64,000 bases of DNA from Aquibacillus albus (GCF_016908325.1 NZ_JAFBDR010000017.1:32004-96003); one strand, 5' to 3'. Counted from the first letter of the stretch, positions 1 to 8,621 are shown. Made by a program: numbers and translations. The notes: a model not told the origin generated them from the sequence alone.

Positions 1-501
1 AAGGATATGATCTCCGACGTTTAATTCCGCAACTTCAATATATTCTTCTGTTCCATTTGAAATTCTTAATGCAGTATCTGGCTGTAATTTCATTAAAGAT
101 GTGATTTCACGTTCACTTTTGTTTATTGTGTATGTTTCCAATGCACCAGAAATTGCAAAAATGAAGATTAAGATAGCGCCCTCTGTCCAATACCCAATCG
201 AAGCAGCTCCAATAGCGGCAAATATCATTAGCATTTCTACATTCAGCTCTTTATTTTCAATTGTTTCCTCCATACCTTCCTTTGCTTTTGCGAATCCGCC
301 AATAATAAATGCGATTATGTTTAGAGTGATCCAAGTCACTTCGTTCATATGTCCATCGAAAACCCATGTGATTAAAATAAGTATCCCACTAAAAAGGGCC
401 GCGATTAATTCCATATGATTTTTGATCTGTGTAAACGGGTGATTCACTTCAAAGTATTTATCAACTTCATTATTTGTAATCATTTTAATCAAAGTAGACA
501 T
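1..501 (-). CDS. pfeT: P1B-type metal-exporting ATPase, PfeT/ZosA type (N-terminal part, runs off the left edge)
   Basis: Reading leftward from the ATG at 501 gives 167 open codons with no stop before the window edge, so only the N-terminus is present. The ribosome binding site GGAGG lies just upstream of the ATG. The protein has a short cytosolic start without a CxxC metal-binding domain, then membrane helices (about residues 28-45 and 55-68), then FAKAKEG, LNVEMLMIFAAIGA and the strongly conserved run EGAILIFIFAISGALETYT, leading into the actuator domain. This order matches B. subtilis PfeT (also called ZosA/YkvW), an Fe(II) efflux pump induced by PerR under peroxide stress and iron excess. 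The catalytic DKTG motif lies outside the window. A perfect PerR box about 110 bases upstream supports the assignment. A related zinc or cadmium exporter is the alternative. Confidence 0.85.
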   Translation of the reverse strand, partial: MSTLIKMITNNEVDKYFEVNHPFTQIKNHMELIAALFSGILILITWVFDGHMNEVTWITLNIIAFIIGGFAKAKEGMEETIENKELNVEMLMIFAAIGAASIGYWTEGAILIFIFAISGALETYTINKSEREITSLMKLQPDTALRISNGTEEYIEVAELNVGDHIL

Positions 502-606
502 GTAATCTCCTCCATTAAGGATTAATTGATAATAATAATCACTGTTAAATGGTCAGTTTTTACTTGTTTATTTTATGTTTAAAAGGATATTGTTGTTATG
601 TTTTAT

Positions 607-621
607 TTATAATTATTATAA
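607..621. promoter_or_regulatory. PerR box upstream of the metal-efflux ATPase
   Basis: TTATAATTATTATAA fits the PerR consensus TTATAATNATTATAA at every defined position and is a perfect palindrome. It lies in the intergenic region before the leftward ATPase gene. PerR represses its targets through such sites and releases them on peroxide oxidation, and PfeT is an established PerR target in B. subtilis. The perR gene is in this same window at 61402. Confidence 0.8.
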
Positions 622-696
622 TTTAATATTTATTATGATATTATTATAATTTTTTCATTAGTCAATAGTTATTCATAAGGAGGGGCTGGAAAATTA

Positions 697-768
697 ATGA
701 AGAATTTATATAACAGATTAATATTTAAAGAGATACAGGATTTAAGAATATTGAAATATGAACGATGA
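697..768 (+). CDS. possible 23-residue leader peptide
   Basis: A short ORF (ATG to TGA) sits 55 bases before the solute-binding protein gene. A strong Shine-Dalgarno-like AAGGAGGGG lies about 11 bases upstream, a slightly long spacing. The peptide is basic and has no recognisable domain, no signal peptide and no run of one amino acid that would suggest attenuation. It may be a translated leader of the transporter operon or may be chance. Confidence 0.3.
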   Translation: MKNLYNRLIFKEIQDLRILKYER

Positions 769-823
769 ACTGTTATGTTAGATTGTGATCATAAATATAT
801 AACAGCAAGGAAAAGGTGATGAA

Positions 824-1699
824 ATGATGAAACATAAAGGGCTATTTTTGATAATTTTTAGCATGGCAATACTGGTACTTAGTGCTTGTGGCAGCTCCAA
901 CTCGGCACAAGGTGCATCTGATACGGACACATCCTCTGAAAAGTGGGAGGAAATTCAGGAAGCAGGTGAAATCGTAGTAGGGACTTCTGGTACGTTGATC
1001 GCTGCTTCTTACTATCCAGATGAATCCGAAAATGAATTAACCGGGTATGATGTTGAGGTAATAAAAGAGGTAGCGAATCGCTTAGACTTAGAAGTATCTT
1101 TTGAAATTATGGGCATTGATAGTATGTTACCAGCTGTAAATAGTGGTAGAATTGATGTTGCAGTTAATGATATTGAAGTGACGGATAAAAGAAAAGAAAA
1201 ATTTTCTTTTTCTGATTCGTACAAGTATTCTTATACGACCATGGTCGTACGAAAAGATGATTATTCTGGAATCAATTCTTTAGAAGACTTAGATGGAAAA
1301 ATGCATGGTGGTGGAGCAACAACGATTTTTAGTCAAATCGCAGAACATTATGGTGCTGAAACAAAAACATATGGAAATGCACCAAATGAAGCGTATTTAA
1401 GAGATGTTCATACTGGTAGAACAGATGTGATTGTTAACGACTATTATTTATCTAAATTCGGTGTAGCTGCGTTTCCTGATTTTGATATTATGCTCCATCC
1501 AGAGCTTAAGCTTCACCCGACAGAACAAGCAGTTGTTATGCCGAAGGAAGCAGATACATTACAAATGAAAATGAATGAAGTATTAGCAGAAATGAGAGAA
1601 GATGGGACTTTGACAGAACTGGCAACAGATTTCTATGGAGAAGATGCATCGAAGCGACCTGAGGGTGATTTCATAGAAATAGAAGGACTTGATCTATAA
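824..1699 (+). CDS. amino-acid ABC transporter substrate-binding lipoprotein
   Basis: This 291-residue protein is a family-3 extracellular solute-binding protein. It begins with a signal peptide ending in the lipobox LSAC (Cys about 22), so it should be lipid-anchored outside the membrane. The body has the usual SBP_bac_3 features: VVGTSGT near the start, LTGYDVEVIKEVANRL, and GRIDVAVNDIEVTDKR. The best resemblance I can see is to cystine-type binding proteins (TcyJ/TcyK), but substrate cannot be fixed from sequence. The permease follows after 11 bases and a ribokinase after that, so the three are probably co-transcribed. No ATP-binding subunit is encoded nearby. The start ATG at 824 follows AAAAGGTG. 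Confidence 0.85.
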   Translation: MMKHKGLFLIIFSMAILVLSACGSSNSAQGASDTDTSSEKWEEIQEAGEIVVGTSGTLIAASYYPDESENELTGYDVEVIKEVANRLDLEVSFEIMGIDSMLPAVNSGRIDVAVNDIEVTDKRKEKFSFSDSYKYSYTTMVVRKDDYSGINSLEDLDGKMHGGGATTIFSQIAEHYGAETKTYGNAPNEAYLRDVHTGRTDVIVNDYYLSKFGVAAFPDFDIMLHPELKLHPTEQAVVMPKEADTLQMKMNEVLAEMREDGTLTELATDFYGEDASKRPEGDFIEIEGLDL

Positions 1700-1710
1700 G
1701 GTGAAGAAGT

Positions 1711-2403
1711 ATGTTTAATATAGAAGATGTCGATGTGAGTGACTTTTTTGATGTACAGTTAGCAATAGATAATTTGCCGTTTATTGTTGGTGGTCTTCCA
1801 ATGACGATTGCCGTTTCCTTTTTAGGAATGGCAATCGGGCTTATTATCGGTTTATTTTTGGCATTGGGGAGGAACTCAAATAGTCGGTTGTTGAGATGGC
1901 CTGCTCGTCTGTACATATCGTTTATGAGAGGAACACCTATCCTGGTATTTCTATTTATTTTATACTTTGGCCTCCCTGTTGTTGGAATTGAATTCACAGC
2001 ATTTCAAGCAGCAGTAATCGGATTTGGATTAAATAGTGCTGCCTATATTGCAGAAATAAATCGGGCGGCTTTAAATAGTGTTCCATCCGTTCAATGGGAA
2101 TCTGCAAAAGCATTGGGATTATCTTACTGGAAAACATTGCAGCATGTTATTTTACCTCAAGCAACGCGTATTTCGATTCCTCCATTAACGAACGTGTTTT
2201 TAGATTTGGTAAAGGCTACGTCGTTAGCAGCAGTAATTACAGTTCCGGAATTGTTCCAAAAAGCTCAAATCGCTGGTGGCAGGAGCTTTGATACACTAAC
2301 AATGTATTTGCTAGTGGCAATGATTTATTGGCCTTTATGTATCTTCATTTCTATTTTTCAAGAAAGACTTGAAAAAAGGTTTAGTCGATATATAAAGGGG
2401 TAG
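1711..2403 (+). CDS. amino-acid ABC transporter permease
   Basis: This 230-residue HisM/GlnP-type permease has about five membrane helices. It carries the family signature around residues 70-77 (FMRGTPIL) and the EAA loop with ESAKALGLSYWKTLQHVILPQA, the docking site for the ATPase subunit. The start ATG at 1711 follows GGTGAAG. It partners the upstream lipoprotein and is followed six bases later by the ribokinase gene. A functional importer needs an ATP-binding protein, which must be supplied from elsewhere. Confidence 0.88.
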   Translation: MFNIEDVDVSDFFDVQLAIDNLPFIVGGLPMTIAVSFLGMAIGLIIGLFLALGRNSNSRLLRWPARLYISFMRGTPILVFLFILYFGLPVVGIEFTAFQAAVIGFGLNSAAYIAEINRAALNSVPSVQWESAKALGLSYWKTLQHVILPQATRISIPPLTNVFLDLVKATSLAAVITVPELFQKAQIAGGRSFDTLTMYLLVAMIYWPLCIFISIFQERLEKRFSRYIKG

Positions 2404-2409
2404 AAAAAG

Positions 2410-3327
2410 ATGCGGGGCGATAACATGGGAAGTAGTATTGTAGTTGTAGGTAGTTTAAATATGGATATTATTGTTTCTGCAGACCGTTACCCAAAACCTG
2501 GTGAGACGATTCATGGTGATCGTGTTACATATTTACCGGGCGGGAAAGGCGCCAACCAAGCCGTAGGGATAAAAAAGCTTGGTGGTGATGTTCAAATGGT
2601 TGGAGTAGTCGGGGATGATGTGTTTGGCAAACAAATTGTTCAGGGGCTATCCGACTATGATCTAGATACTAGTCAGGTTCGTTTTGAAAAAAATGTTGCA
2701 ACTGGTATTGCAAACATCGTTCACTATCCTAATAATAACAGTATTATTGTTATACCTGGAGCAAATGCGTATTGTACTCCACAATATTTAAGCGAAATAG
2801 AGTCTGTTATTGCAAACACAGAGGTGCTCTTGTTGCAGTTAGAAATACCATTAGAAACAGTCAAATTTGCACTTGAATTGGCAAAAAAACATGAGGTTAA
2901 AACCATTTTAAATCCAGCACCGGCTTCTAATTTATCGAATGAGCTATTAGATCTTGTTGACGTAATTACCCCGAATGAAACCGAATTAGGTATTATATTA
3001 GACCAAGAGGTACAGGATATAGAGGCTGCGTTTGAGTCTTGGTATTCCATGCATACGACTGATTTAATTGTTACGTTAGGGGAAAAAGGCTGTGCTTATT
3101 GGGAGAAGGATCAAGTGAAGTATATTCCAGCAGAATCTTTCGGCGAGGTAAAGGATACGACAGGAGCAGGTGATGCGTTCAATGCTGCTGTGGCATATGG
3201 ATTGGCACAACATTGGTCAAAAGATAGGGCGATTGCTTTTGCAGTGAAGGCTGCTAGTTTATCTGTGACAAAGTTTGGTGCACAACCTGGAATGCCTTAC
3301 TGGGATGAAATCGAGCCGAAGCTTTAA
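2410..3327 (+). CDS. rbsK: ribokinase (PfkB family sugar kinase)
   Basis: This 305-residue PfkB-family kinase is expected to phosphorylate D-ribose to ribose 5-phosphate in the cytosol. Visible motifs are the N-terminal substrate-binding GGKGANQAVG (about residue 43) and the C-terminal ATP-site and catalytic-base signature DTTGAGDAFNAA (Asp about 255). Length is normal for RbsK. It follows an amino-acid permease by only six bases, an unusual partner, since no ribose transporter is adjacent. ATG at 2410 follows AAAGGGG. An alternative ATG at 2425 would shorten it by five residues. A hairpin terminator follows the stop. Another PfkB sugar or nucleoside kinase activity remains possible. Confidence 0.82.
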   Translation: MRGDNMGSSIVVVGSLNMDIIVSADRYPKPGETIHGDRVTYLPGGKGANQAVGIKKLGGDVQMVGVVGDDVFGKQIVQGLSDYDLDTSQVRFEKNVATGIANIVHYPNNNSIIVIPGANAYCTPQYLSEIESVIANTEVLLLQLEIPLETVKFALELAKKHEVKTILNPAPASNLSNELLDLVDVITPNETELGIILDQEVQDIEAAFESWYSMHTTDLIVTLGEKGCAYWEKDQVKYIPAESFGEVKDTTGAGDAFNAAVAYGLAQHWSKDRAIAFAVKAASLSVTKFGAQPGMPYWDEIEPKL

Positions 3328-3341
3328 CTGCATCATTTTTC

Positions 3342-3377
3342 AAAGACCAAATTTTTGATTTTGGTCTTTTCTTTTTA
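3342..3377 (+). terminator. rho-independent terminator after the ribokinase operon
   Basis: AAAGACCAAA pairs with TTTGGTCTTT across a short loop and is followed by a T-rich run. Confidence 0.8.
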
Positions 3378-3436
3378 GTGAATTAAACGAAAGCATCGGA
3401 TTTGTTCAGTAGAAAAAGGGTTTGAACCGTAAAAGT

Positions 3437-3479
3437 AAAAAACTTGCTCAGTTTTTTACTTTTCTTGAGCAAGTTTTTT
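3437..3479 (-). terminator. terminator overlapping the end of the DUF3231 gene
   Basis: Arms AACTTGCTCA and TGAGCAAGTT form a stable hairpin with a T-rich tail on the minus strand. One arm is made of the last codons of the DUF3231 gene, so the stop codon lies inside the hairpin. Confidence 0.7.
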
Positions 3480-4475
3480 ACGGTCAGCTGACTGAGGAGG
3501 TTCCTCCAGCCATCCGTTTTTAATCATAATATCTGCACCGCTCTTTCCTAGTTTCCCTACTTCTAATGCTAATCTAAAATAATCACTCCCTAAGTCCATC
3601 CGCATACTCGCTGCCGCCGCCAAACCATAGTTCCCCATTCCAGCATTTCCGATTAAAGTTGTTAAAAACATCATTAGTTTGTCGGAAAATGCGGGTGTTG
3701 TTGAATTCTTTATATTTGTATTCCATGACATAGGTGCTTGCATATTGTTATCCACTAATGTTTTACTAAAGATATTAATATGTTTTTGGGCAATTTCTTG
3801 TGCTTTTATCATAAATTCTCTAACCTCTTTTGAATGAGCCATTTGTGCAAAGCTTGTCGTTAGCATACTACCGAGTAAATTGGTTTCCATATTCATAAAC
3901 AAGTGAGAAATTTCAATCGCATTCAATGGTCTTTTACTTGTAAAAGGGTTTAAACTTGCACTAAAGTAACTCTTATCTTCAATGAATTCTACTTTTTCAG
4001 GATAAGACATATATGGAGGTCTTATCATTATACCTTTTTGTACCGAAAGCTCTGTTGCTTTTTGATATAACTCACTAGTAAACATTAAGCAGTCATTCAG
4101 GAATTTAACGATGTCTTCTCGAACTGCTAAGGACAATGCAGCACTATATGTTGCCATTCCAACCTTGGCCATCTGTCTTAAAAACATTAGATAAAATGTA
4201 TCATCATATATACGTGGAGCAGTAGGATATACGTCTTCTTCTTTGGAAAATCCAACAGGTATTGGAAAACTTTCCTGCTTAAAAACTTCAGTGATGAATG
4301 CTAATTGTTCTTCAGATGTCGATTGTGCAATTTTTAATATGGTTTCCATATCAACATCCTCGTTCTTAGCTGAAAAATATTCAAATATACAGGTTGCTAA
4401 CGTATTATTTTGATAAGCAGTCCATAATGATCCAATCTCAGCTGAAGTTAAATTTATATTAGAATGCGTAACCAT
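3456..4475 (-). CDS. DUF3231 family protein
   Basis: I place the start at the ATG at 4475, which has AGGAGG eight bases upstream. An in-frame extension to 4559 lacks a ribosome binding site. The 339-residue product matches DUF3231 proteins: two copies of a helical, ferritin-like domain of about 165 residues. The first begins NLTSAEIGSLWTAY and the second about residue 180 with RPLNAIEISHLFMNMETN. Family landmarks RPPYMSYPEKVEF and FSDKLMMF are present. The function is not established. Family members occur in spore formers and resemble spore-coat-like helical proteins. It stands alone between two terminators. Confidence 0.85.
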   Translation of the reverse strand: MVTHSNINLTSAEIGSLWTAYQNNTLATCIFEYFSAKNEDVDMETILKIAQSTSEEQLAFITEVFKQESFPIPVGFSKEEDVYPTAPRIYDDTFYLMFLRQMAKVGMATYSAALSLAVREDIVKFLNDCLMFTSELYQKATELSVQKGIMIRPPYMSYPEKVEFIEDKSYFSASLNPFTSKRPLNAIEISHLFMNMETNLLGSMLTTSFAQMAHSKEVREFMIKAQEIAQKHINIFSKTLVDNNMQAPMSWNTNIKNSTTPAFSDKLMMFLTTLIGNAGMGNYGLAAAASMRMDLGSDYFRLALEVGKLGKSGADIMIKNGWLEEPPQSADRKKLAQEK

Positions 4476-4578
4476 TTCAATTTCCTCCTGACTAAATATT
4501 TTCTCATGTATTTTTCCTATAAAAATTAATTTAATGTGTAATAGTTTGAGATTAATCATTCACAATATTGACAGTTCT

Positions 4579-4594
4579 ACACGATCAATCGTGT
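4579..4594. promoter_or_regulatory. 16-bp inverted repeat, possible operator
   Basis: ACACGAT-CA-ATCGTGT is a perfect 7+2+7 palindrome in the region between the convergently spaced DUF3231 and yfkF genes. There is no T-run, so it looks more like a regulator binding site than a terminator. No cognate regulator is encoded nearby. Confidence 0.35.
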
Positions 4595-4630
4595 GCTACA
4601 ATTTAATTAGAAAAAATGGAGGTAATTAAG

Positions 4631-4657
4631 AAAAGCATCGACAACGTCGATGCTTTT
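4631..4657 (-). terminator. terminator after yfkF
   Basis: AAAGCATCGAC and GTCGATGCTTT form a perfect hairpin just past the yfkF stop codon. Confidence 0.7.
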
Positions 4658-4661
4658 AAAA

Positions 4662-5822
4662 TTACCTTGAAGGTGATACCGAATTTGATTTTCCGAATTT
4701 TAAGATCAGTAAAAATAAACATAATAGCAAGGTGCTAATGATGTGGAAGAAACTGACCCCTTGAAAATGTTCAATGAATAATCCTCCAATAAAAGGGCCT
4801 GCTAAGCTGCCGAGTGAGAAGAAAATGCCGCACATAATATTTCCTGTTGGTAGCAAATCCTTAGGCATTAAATCCGTCATATATGAAATTCCAAGCGAAA
4901 AAGAAGAGCCTACGAGCATTCCTGCAACAAATATACTGATAAGTAGAGCGACAAATATTTGCTCAAATAAACTTGATACAGAAAAGCTTAAAAATCCAAA
5001 GAAAAAGATAAAGATTAGTATCTTTCTACGTCCGAATTTATCACTGAGTACGCCTAATGGTAATTGAAATACGATTCCTCCAAGTGCAAAAGTTGTTAAC
5101 AAAATGGAAACATTGGATACTTCCAGCCCAATTCGCAAACCATAAATAGGGAAGCTGCCATTTAGTGAGGATTCTAAAAAACCGTAGCATAATGGAGCTA
5201 AGAATGCGATCCAACCATATTTCCATGCAGCCCAAAAGCGTTTTAACGTTGCTTTTAATGAATGGACGTGAATAGACTGTTCAGGAAAATCATTTTTAAC
5301 AAAAAATATAAGTGTCCATACAACAAAACATAAGAGGGAGGAAATAATAAATGGTAGTGATTCGCTAACATGTACGAATGGAACCATCAATGGTCCTACT
5401 GCGAAACCAGCACCAAATGATAAACCATAGATCGATATATTTCTACCTCTTTTTTTATCTGGGGAAGTCGCAGTGATCCAAGTCTGGGTGGCAAAGTGCA
5501 ACGCGTTATCGCCAATCCCGATAAATAATCTTAAACAAAACCAGAACCAAAAAGATTTCCATAGCGGAAAAAAAGCGAGAGACAGGATAACAATCAACCC
5601 GCCAATTAATATAATTGGTTTGTAACCATATTTTCTTAGAGGTTGTTCCATAAAAGGGGAGATAATAAGAATACCTAAGTATAAAGCTGTGGCATTTAGC
5701 CCGTTTAAGGAAGAAGGAATATGATCATTTTCAAAAATAATTGCGATAAGTGGCAATAGCATCCCTTGAGAGAAACCGGAAATTGCCACAATACTAATAA
5801 GAATCCAAAATCGATAATTCAT
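4662..5822 (-). CDS. yfkF: major facilitator superfamily transporter, YfkF type
   Basis: The 386-residue protein has about 12 predicted membrane helices. It has an MFS loop 2-3 motif (EQPLRKYGYKPIILIG) and its repeat in the second half (GVLSDKFGRRKI). It resembles B. subtilis YfkF, a putative efflux transporter. The neighbourhood supports this, since yfkD lies close by on the other side of the osmC-like gene, as in the yfk cluster of B. subtilis, where chaA takes the place between. The substrate is unknown. It is read divergently from the OsmC gene with 142 bases between. Confidence 0.75.
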   Translation of the reverse strand: MNYRFWILISIVAISGFSQGMLLPLIAIIFENDHIPSSLNGLNATALYLGILIISPFMEQPLRKYGYKPIILIGGLIVILSLAFFPLWKSFWFWFCLRLFIGIGDNALHFATQTWITATSPDKKRGRNISIYGLSFGAGFAVGPLMVPFVHVSESLPFIISSLLCFVVWTLIFFVKNDFPEQSIHVHSLKATLKRFWAAWKYGWIAFLAPLCYGFLESSLNGSFPIYGLRIGLEVSNVSILLTTFALGGIVFQLPLGVLSDKFGRRKILIFIFFFGFLSFSVSSLFEQIFVALLISIFVAGMLVGSSFSLGISYMTDLMPKDLLPTGNIMCGIFFSLGSLAGPFIGGLFIEHFQGVSFFHIISTLLLCLFLLILKFGKSNSVSPSR

Positions 5823-5964
5823 TGCAACTGCTCCAATTCAAGTACTAGGTAACAACTCAAATGTAATATGTTCCATGAAAAAGGTCAATGATTTAAATGT
5901 ATTGGCAAGATATGATTAAATGAGGATAACATAATAGAAATACAATAAAAAGGAGCGACTTAAC

Positions 5965-6357
5965 ATGAGATTTTATTTGAAGGAATCAGGCATTAGAACT
6001 TCTTTTCCTTTTGGAGAGCTTGATATTTCAGGAGATGAGGCGCTTGGGTTTCGACCATTTCAGTTAATGGTGGCATCGATTGCAGGGTGCAGTGCGAATG
6101 TTTTTCGTAAAATTTTAGAAAAGCAGAGAATAGAAGTGGAAGACATAACCGTCGAGGCTGAAATTGACAGGAACGTAGATGAAGCAAACAAAATTGAAAA
6201 GATACATCTACATTTTATCATTAAAGGAAAACGCTTAGATGACGATAAACTATATAAAAATTTGGAGGTATCACGGAAAAACTGTTCCATGATTCGCTCG
6301 GTGGAAAATAGCATAGAAATTACAGAAACCTTGGAAACGATTGAGATTTCAGCTTAG
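5965..6357 (+). CDS. OsmC/Ohr family protein
   Basis: This 130-residue protein has the OsmC fold signature: FRPFQLMVASIAGCSANV (Cys about 42), then a second cysteine at KNCSMIRSV (about 106). The two cysteines are the reactive pair that reduce organic hydroperoxides in OsmC/Ohr enzymes. ATG at 5965 follows AAGGAG. A peroxidase role is inferred from the family, and the subgroup (YhfA-like versus Ohr) cannot be settled by eye. Confidence 0.85.
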   Translation: MRFYLKESGIRTSFPFGELDISGDEALGFRPFQLMVASIAGCSANVFRKILEKQRIEVEDITVEAEIDRNVDEANKIEKIHLHFIIKGKRLDDDKLYKNLEVSRKNCSMIRSVENSIEITETLETIEISA

Positions 6358-6449
6358 CGTTCTGATTACCCACTAGAAGTTGGCTAGTTATTGCATAACT
6401 TTTTATCGTCCCGAAAATACTAAGAAAAAATAAAGAAAGGATTGGGACG

Positions 6450-7253
6450 ATGAAAAAAATCATATCGATTATGATTATCGCTATATTAACTGTCATTGTA
6501 CCTTTATCAGCATACGCTAAAGATGAAAAACCTAAAGAGGCTGAGGATAAAGGGAAAATTCCTAGTCATGTTTTAAATATCTCAAAAGAGAATACGTATC
6601 CAAACTCAACAAAAGATGAAGTTGTACTGGAACCAAGTGAGCTTGTAGAAGAGTTAATGGAAGAATCCGATGTTCGGATTGAAAACCCTGAATTAATTAA
6701 AATGCTAAATGAAACTTCCTTGCGACCATCTCCAATCGCGATAGGGTATCGAGGCATGGTTTATATGGGGCATTGGCCTTTGAATTATGATTCCAGTGAA
6801 ACAAATGTAAATTGGGAATACCAAAAAATAAATTCAAACCAACTAAACAATATTGGTGGAGATACTCAGAAAACAATGAGTTACAATCAAGCGGAAGAAA
6901 AACATATTAAGGGTGGACTAACAGCAAAGATTGATAATCCAGATCAAGTGAAAAAAATGATGATATTAGAAGCGAAAAAAGATATGGATTTACCACTTTC
7001 ATTTCACACAGTAGTAGGGAAGGGCACGAAGAAAAATAATTCTTATGGAATCCCTCCTAAAAAAATGGGATATTTAGATGCCTATGCCCCAGCAGTGAGT
7101 GAAAAGGGTAAAGTAACATTCGGTGAAGTATATCTAGAATTAAAAGGTTCAAATAAGAAAATCGTTGTAAAAAATGTAACAAGACAAGGAATAGGGGCAT
7201 GGATTCCTATCCAAGATCATGTCTCATTCACCTTTAACTTAAAAAGTAATTAA
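6450..7253 (+). CDS. yfkD: YfkD family exported protein
   Basis: The 267-residue product starts with a signal peptide (MKKIISIMIIAILTVIVPLSAYA) and matches YfkD. Landmarks are VLNISKENTYPN, IENPELIKMLNETS, the central KGGLTAKI and the C-terminal VKNVTRQGIGAWIPIQDHV. YfkD is a Bacillus protein of unknown function, linked in B. subtilis to general stress and cell-envelope genes. The start ATG follows GAAAGGATTGGGACG. A hairpin follows the stop. Confidence 0.85.
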   Translation: MKKIISIMIIAILTVIVPLSAYAKDEKPKEAEDKGKIPSHVLNISKENTYPNSTKDEVVLEPSELVEELMEESDVRIENPELIKMLNETSLRPSPIAIGYRGMVYMGHWPLNYDSSETNVNWEYQKINSNQLNNIGGDTQKTMSYNQAEEKHIKGGLTAKIDNPDQVKKMMILEAKKDMDLPLSFHTVVGKGTKKNNSYGIPPKKMGYLDAYAPAVSEKGKVTFGEVYLELKGSNKKIVVKNVTRQGIGAWIPIQDHVSFTFNLKSN

Positions 7254-7257
7254 AAAA

Positions 7258-7310
7258 AAGGGTCTGTCCTCGCCCTGTGGACAAATGTCCACAGGCGGGG
7301 TCAGACCCCT
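7258..7310 (+). terminator. hairpin after yfkD containing a GGGTCTG/CAGACCC stem
   Basis: Outer arms GGGTCTG and CAGACCC enclose a perfect inner stem TGTGGAC-AAAT-GTCCACA. The tail after it is only weakly T-rich, so termination may be inefficient. A related GGGGTCTGACCCC core appears in the bcp terminator at 60350-60366. Confidence 0.5.
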
Positions 7311-7329
7311 CTTAGTAAGGAGTTGGATT

Positions 7330-7497
7330 ATGGAAACACAAGAAAGGGTTCAACAATTAAAAAGTCAGTTAATCGGGTTTTTATCACGATTAGAAAATCT
7401 TGATCCGAATGACACATCATTAGATGATATTGACCAATTAATTAAAATGGTTGAAAAAATGGAAGATGATCTTTCTTTCCACGTTAATAAAGAATAA
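7330..7497 (+). CDS. small SE1561-like family protein
   Basis: I choose the ATG at 7330, preceded by TAAGGAG. An in-frame extension to 7285 runs through the hairpin and is unlikely to be coding. The 55-residue acidic protein is predicted to be mostly helical. It reads METQERVQQLKSQLIGFL at the start and DIDQLIKMVEKMEDDL in the middle, resembling the short uncharacterised SE1561 family of Bacillales. Function unknown. Confidence 0.65.
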   Translation: METQERVQQLKSQLIGFLSRLENLDPNDTSLDDIDQLIKMVEKMEDDLSFHVNKE

Positions 7498-7833
7498 AAT
7501 GGTTAGGAAGTTTGGTACAGAAGGTTAGGAGCTAAGTATAAGCAAAGGCTAGGCAATCGCCTGTTCCTAAAGGCTTGTCACTTTCTTAAAAACCGTAAAA
7601 ACCGTGAGATATCAATGCATCATTGTGATTTATCCACATAAAATATAAAGAAGACAAATCCCCACGTTTGTTGTCTCTCGGTCACTTTTATATAGAAAGG
7701 GCTTTAACCGGTAACTACTATATACCGGTTGTTTTTTTTACACTAAAAAAAGATAAAGCCTGTAAATAAAGGAAGCATCGTCTTTGTATAAATACACCTC
7801 ATTTAAATAAAAATAAGCAAAAAAGGTGATAAA
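7498..7833. other. 336-bp intergenic region with a terminated, possibly structured transcript
   Basis: No credible ORF is present. A strong terminator (7706-7740) stands 209 bases past the last stop codon. Upstream of it are complementary segments: TTAGGA with TCCTAA around 7525-7580, ACCG.GAGA with TCTC.CGGT, and GACAA with TTGTC. A weak promoter-like pair (TTGTGA and TAAAAT) lies near 7625-7650. This may be a long 3' untranslated region or a small RNA of about 80-100 nt. Confidence 0.35.
7706..7740 (+). terminator. strong rho-independent terminator
   Basis: AACCGGTA and TACCGGTT form a perfect 8-bp stem followed by GTTTTTTTT. Confidence 0.85.
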
Positions 7834-8619
7834 ATGAGGAAACTATCTATACTAATCATTACAACATTGACCTTGATGTTGACTTCGTTTGCAACCAATG
7901 TAGATGCTTATGGTTGGGGATTCAATAAAAATAAAAATCATCAGCAGCCAGATGTAGGGAAATATGATCAGATGCTTGAGGATTATGGTGGATATTACGT
8001 TGATAAATCAGGTGATAAAGTTGTCTATTTAACCTTTGATAATGGCTATGAAAAGGGCTATACGAATCAAGTGCTCGATGTTTTAAAGGATAAAAATGTA
8101 CCGGCTACATTTTTTGTTACTGGACATTATGTAGAAAGTCAACCTGAATTAGTAAAGCGAATGGTAAAAGAAGGTCATATTATTGGTAACCACTCTTATT
8201 ACCATCCAGACTTCACAACACTATCCAAAGAGAAAATAAAGAAAGAATTAGACTCCTTAGAAGAAGCTGTGGCTAAAATCACGCCACAAAAAGAAATGTT
8301 GTATTTGCGACCACCTAGAGGTACATTTAACGAACAAACACTCAAATGGACACAAGAGTTAGGGTATATTCATATGTTTTGGTCGTTGGCTTTTGTAGAT
8401 TGGCATACGGATAAACAGAAGGGCTGGCAGTCAGCTTATCAGCAGGTAATGGATCATATACATCCAGGGGCAATTATGCTATTACACACTGTTTCTCAGG
8501 ATAACGCAGAAGCATTAGAACATATGATTGATGACCTCCGCAAGCAAGGATATACGTTTAAAAGCTTAAATCACTTAATTATGAAGGATATGATTCCAAA
8601 GCCAATATACGTATTTTAA
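7834..8619 (+). CDS. pdaA: delta-lactam-biosynthetic de-N-acetylase (polysaccharide deacetylase)
   Basis: The 261-residue exported protein has a signal peptide (about residues 1-25) and a NodB-type deacetylase domain. It carries the variant motif TFDNGYE (67-73) that marks PdaA rather than the usual TFDDGP. It also has the metal-binding HSYYH (120-124), RPPRGTFNE and the late catalytic stretch LLHTVS. PdaA removes the acetyl group from muramic acid so that spore-cortex muramic delta-lactam can form, which is needed for germination. B. subtilis pdaA (yfjS) also lies near yfkD and yfjP, which supports orthology. ATG at 7834 follows AAAGGTGAT. Confidence 0.9.
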   Translation: MRKLSILIITTLTLMLTSFATNVDAYGWGFNKNKNHQQPDVGKYDQMLEDYGGYYVDKSGDKVVYLTFDNGYEKGYTNQVLDVLKDKNVPATFFVTGHYVESQPELVKRMVKEGHIIGNHSYYHPDFTTLSKEKIKKELDSLEEAVAKITPQKEMLYLRPPRGTFNEQTLKWTQELGYIHMFWSLAFVDWHTDKQKGWQSAYQQVMDHIHPGAIMLLHTVSQDNAEALEHMIDDLRKQGYTFKSLNHLIMKDMIPKPIYVF

Positions 8620-8621
8620 AT

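Noticed and set aside
101..418. 105-residue ORF on the plus strand
   Set aside because: It is the mirror of the P-type ATPase gene on the minus strand, which has clear family motifs.
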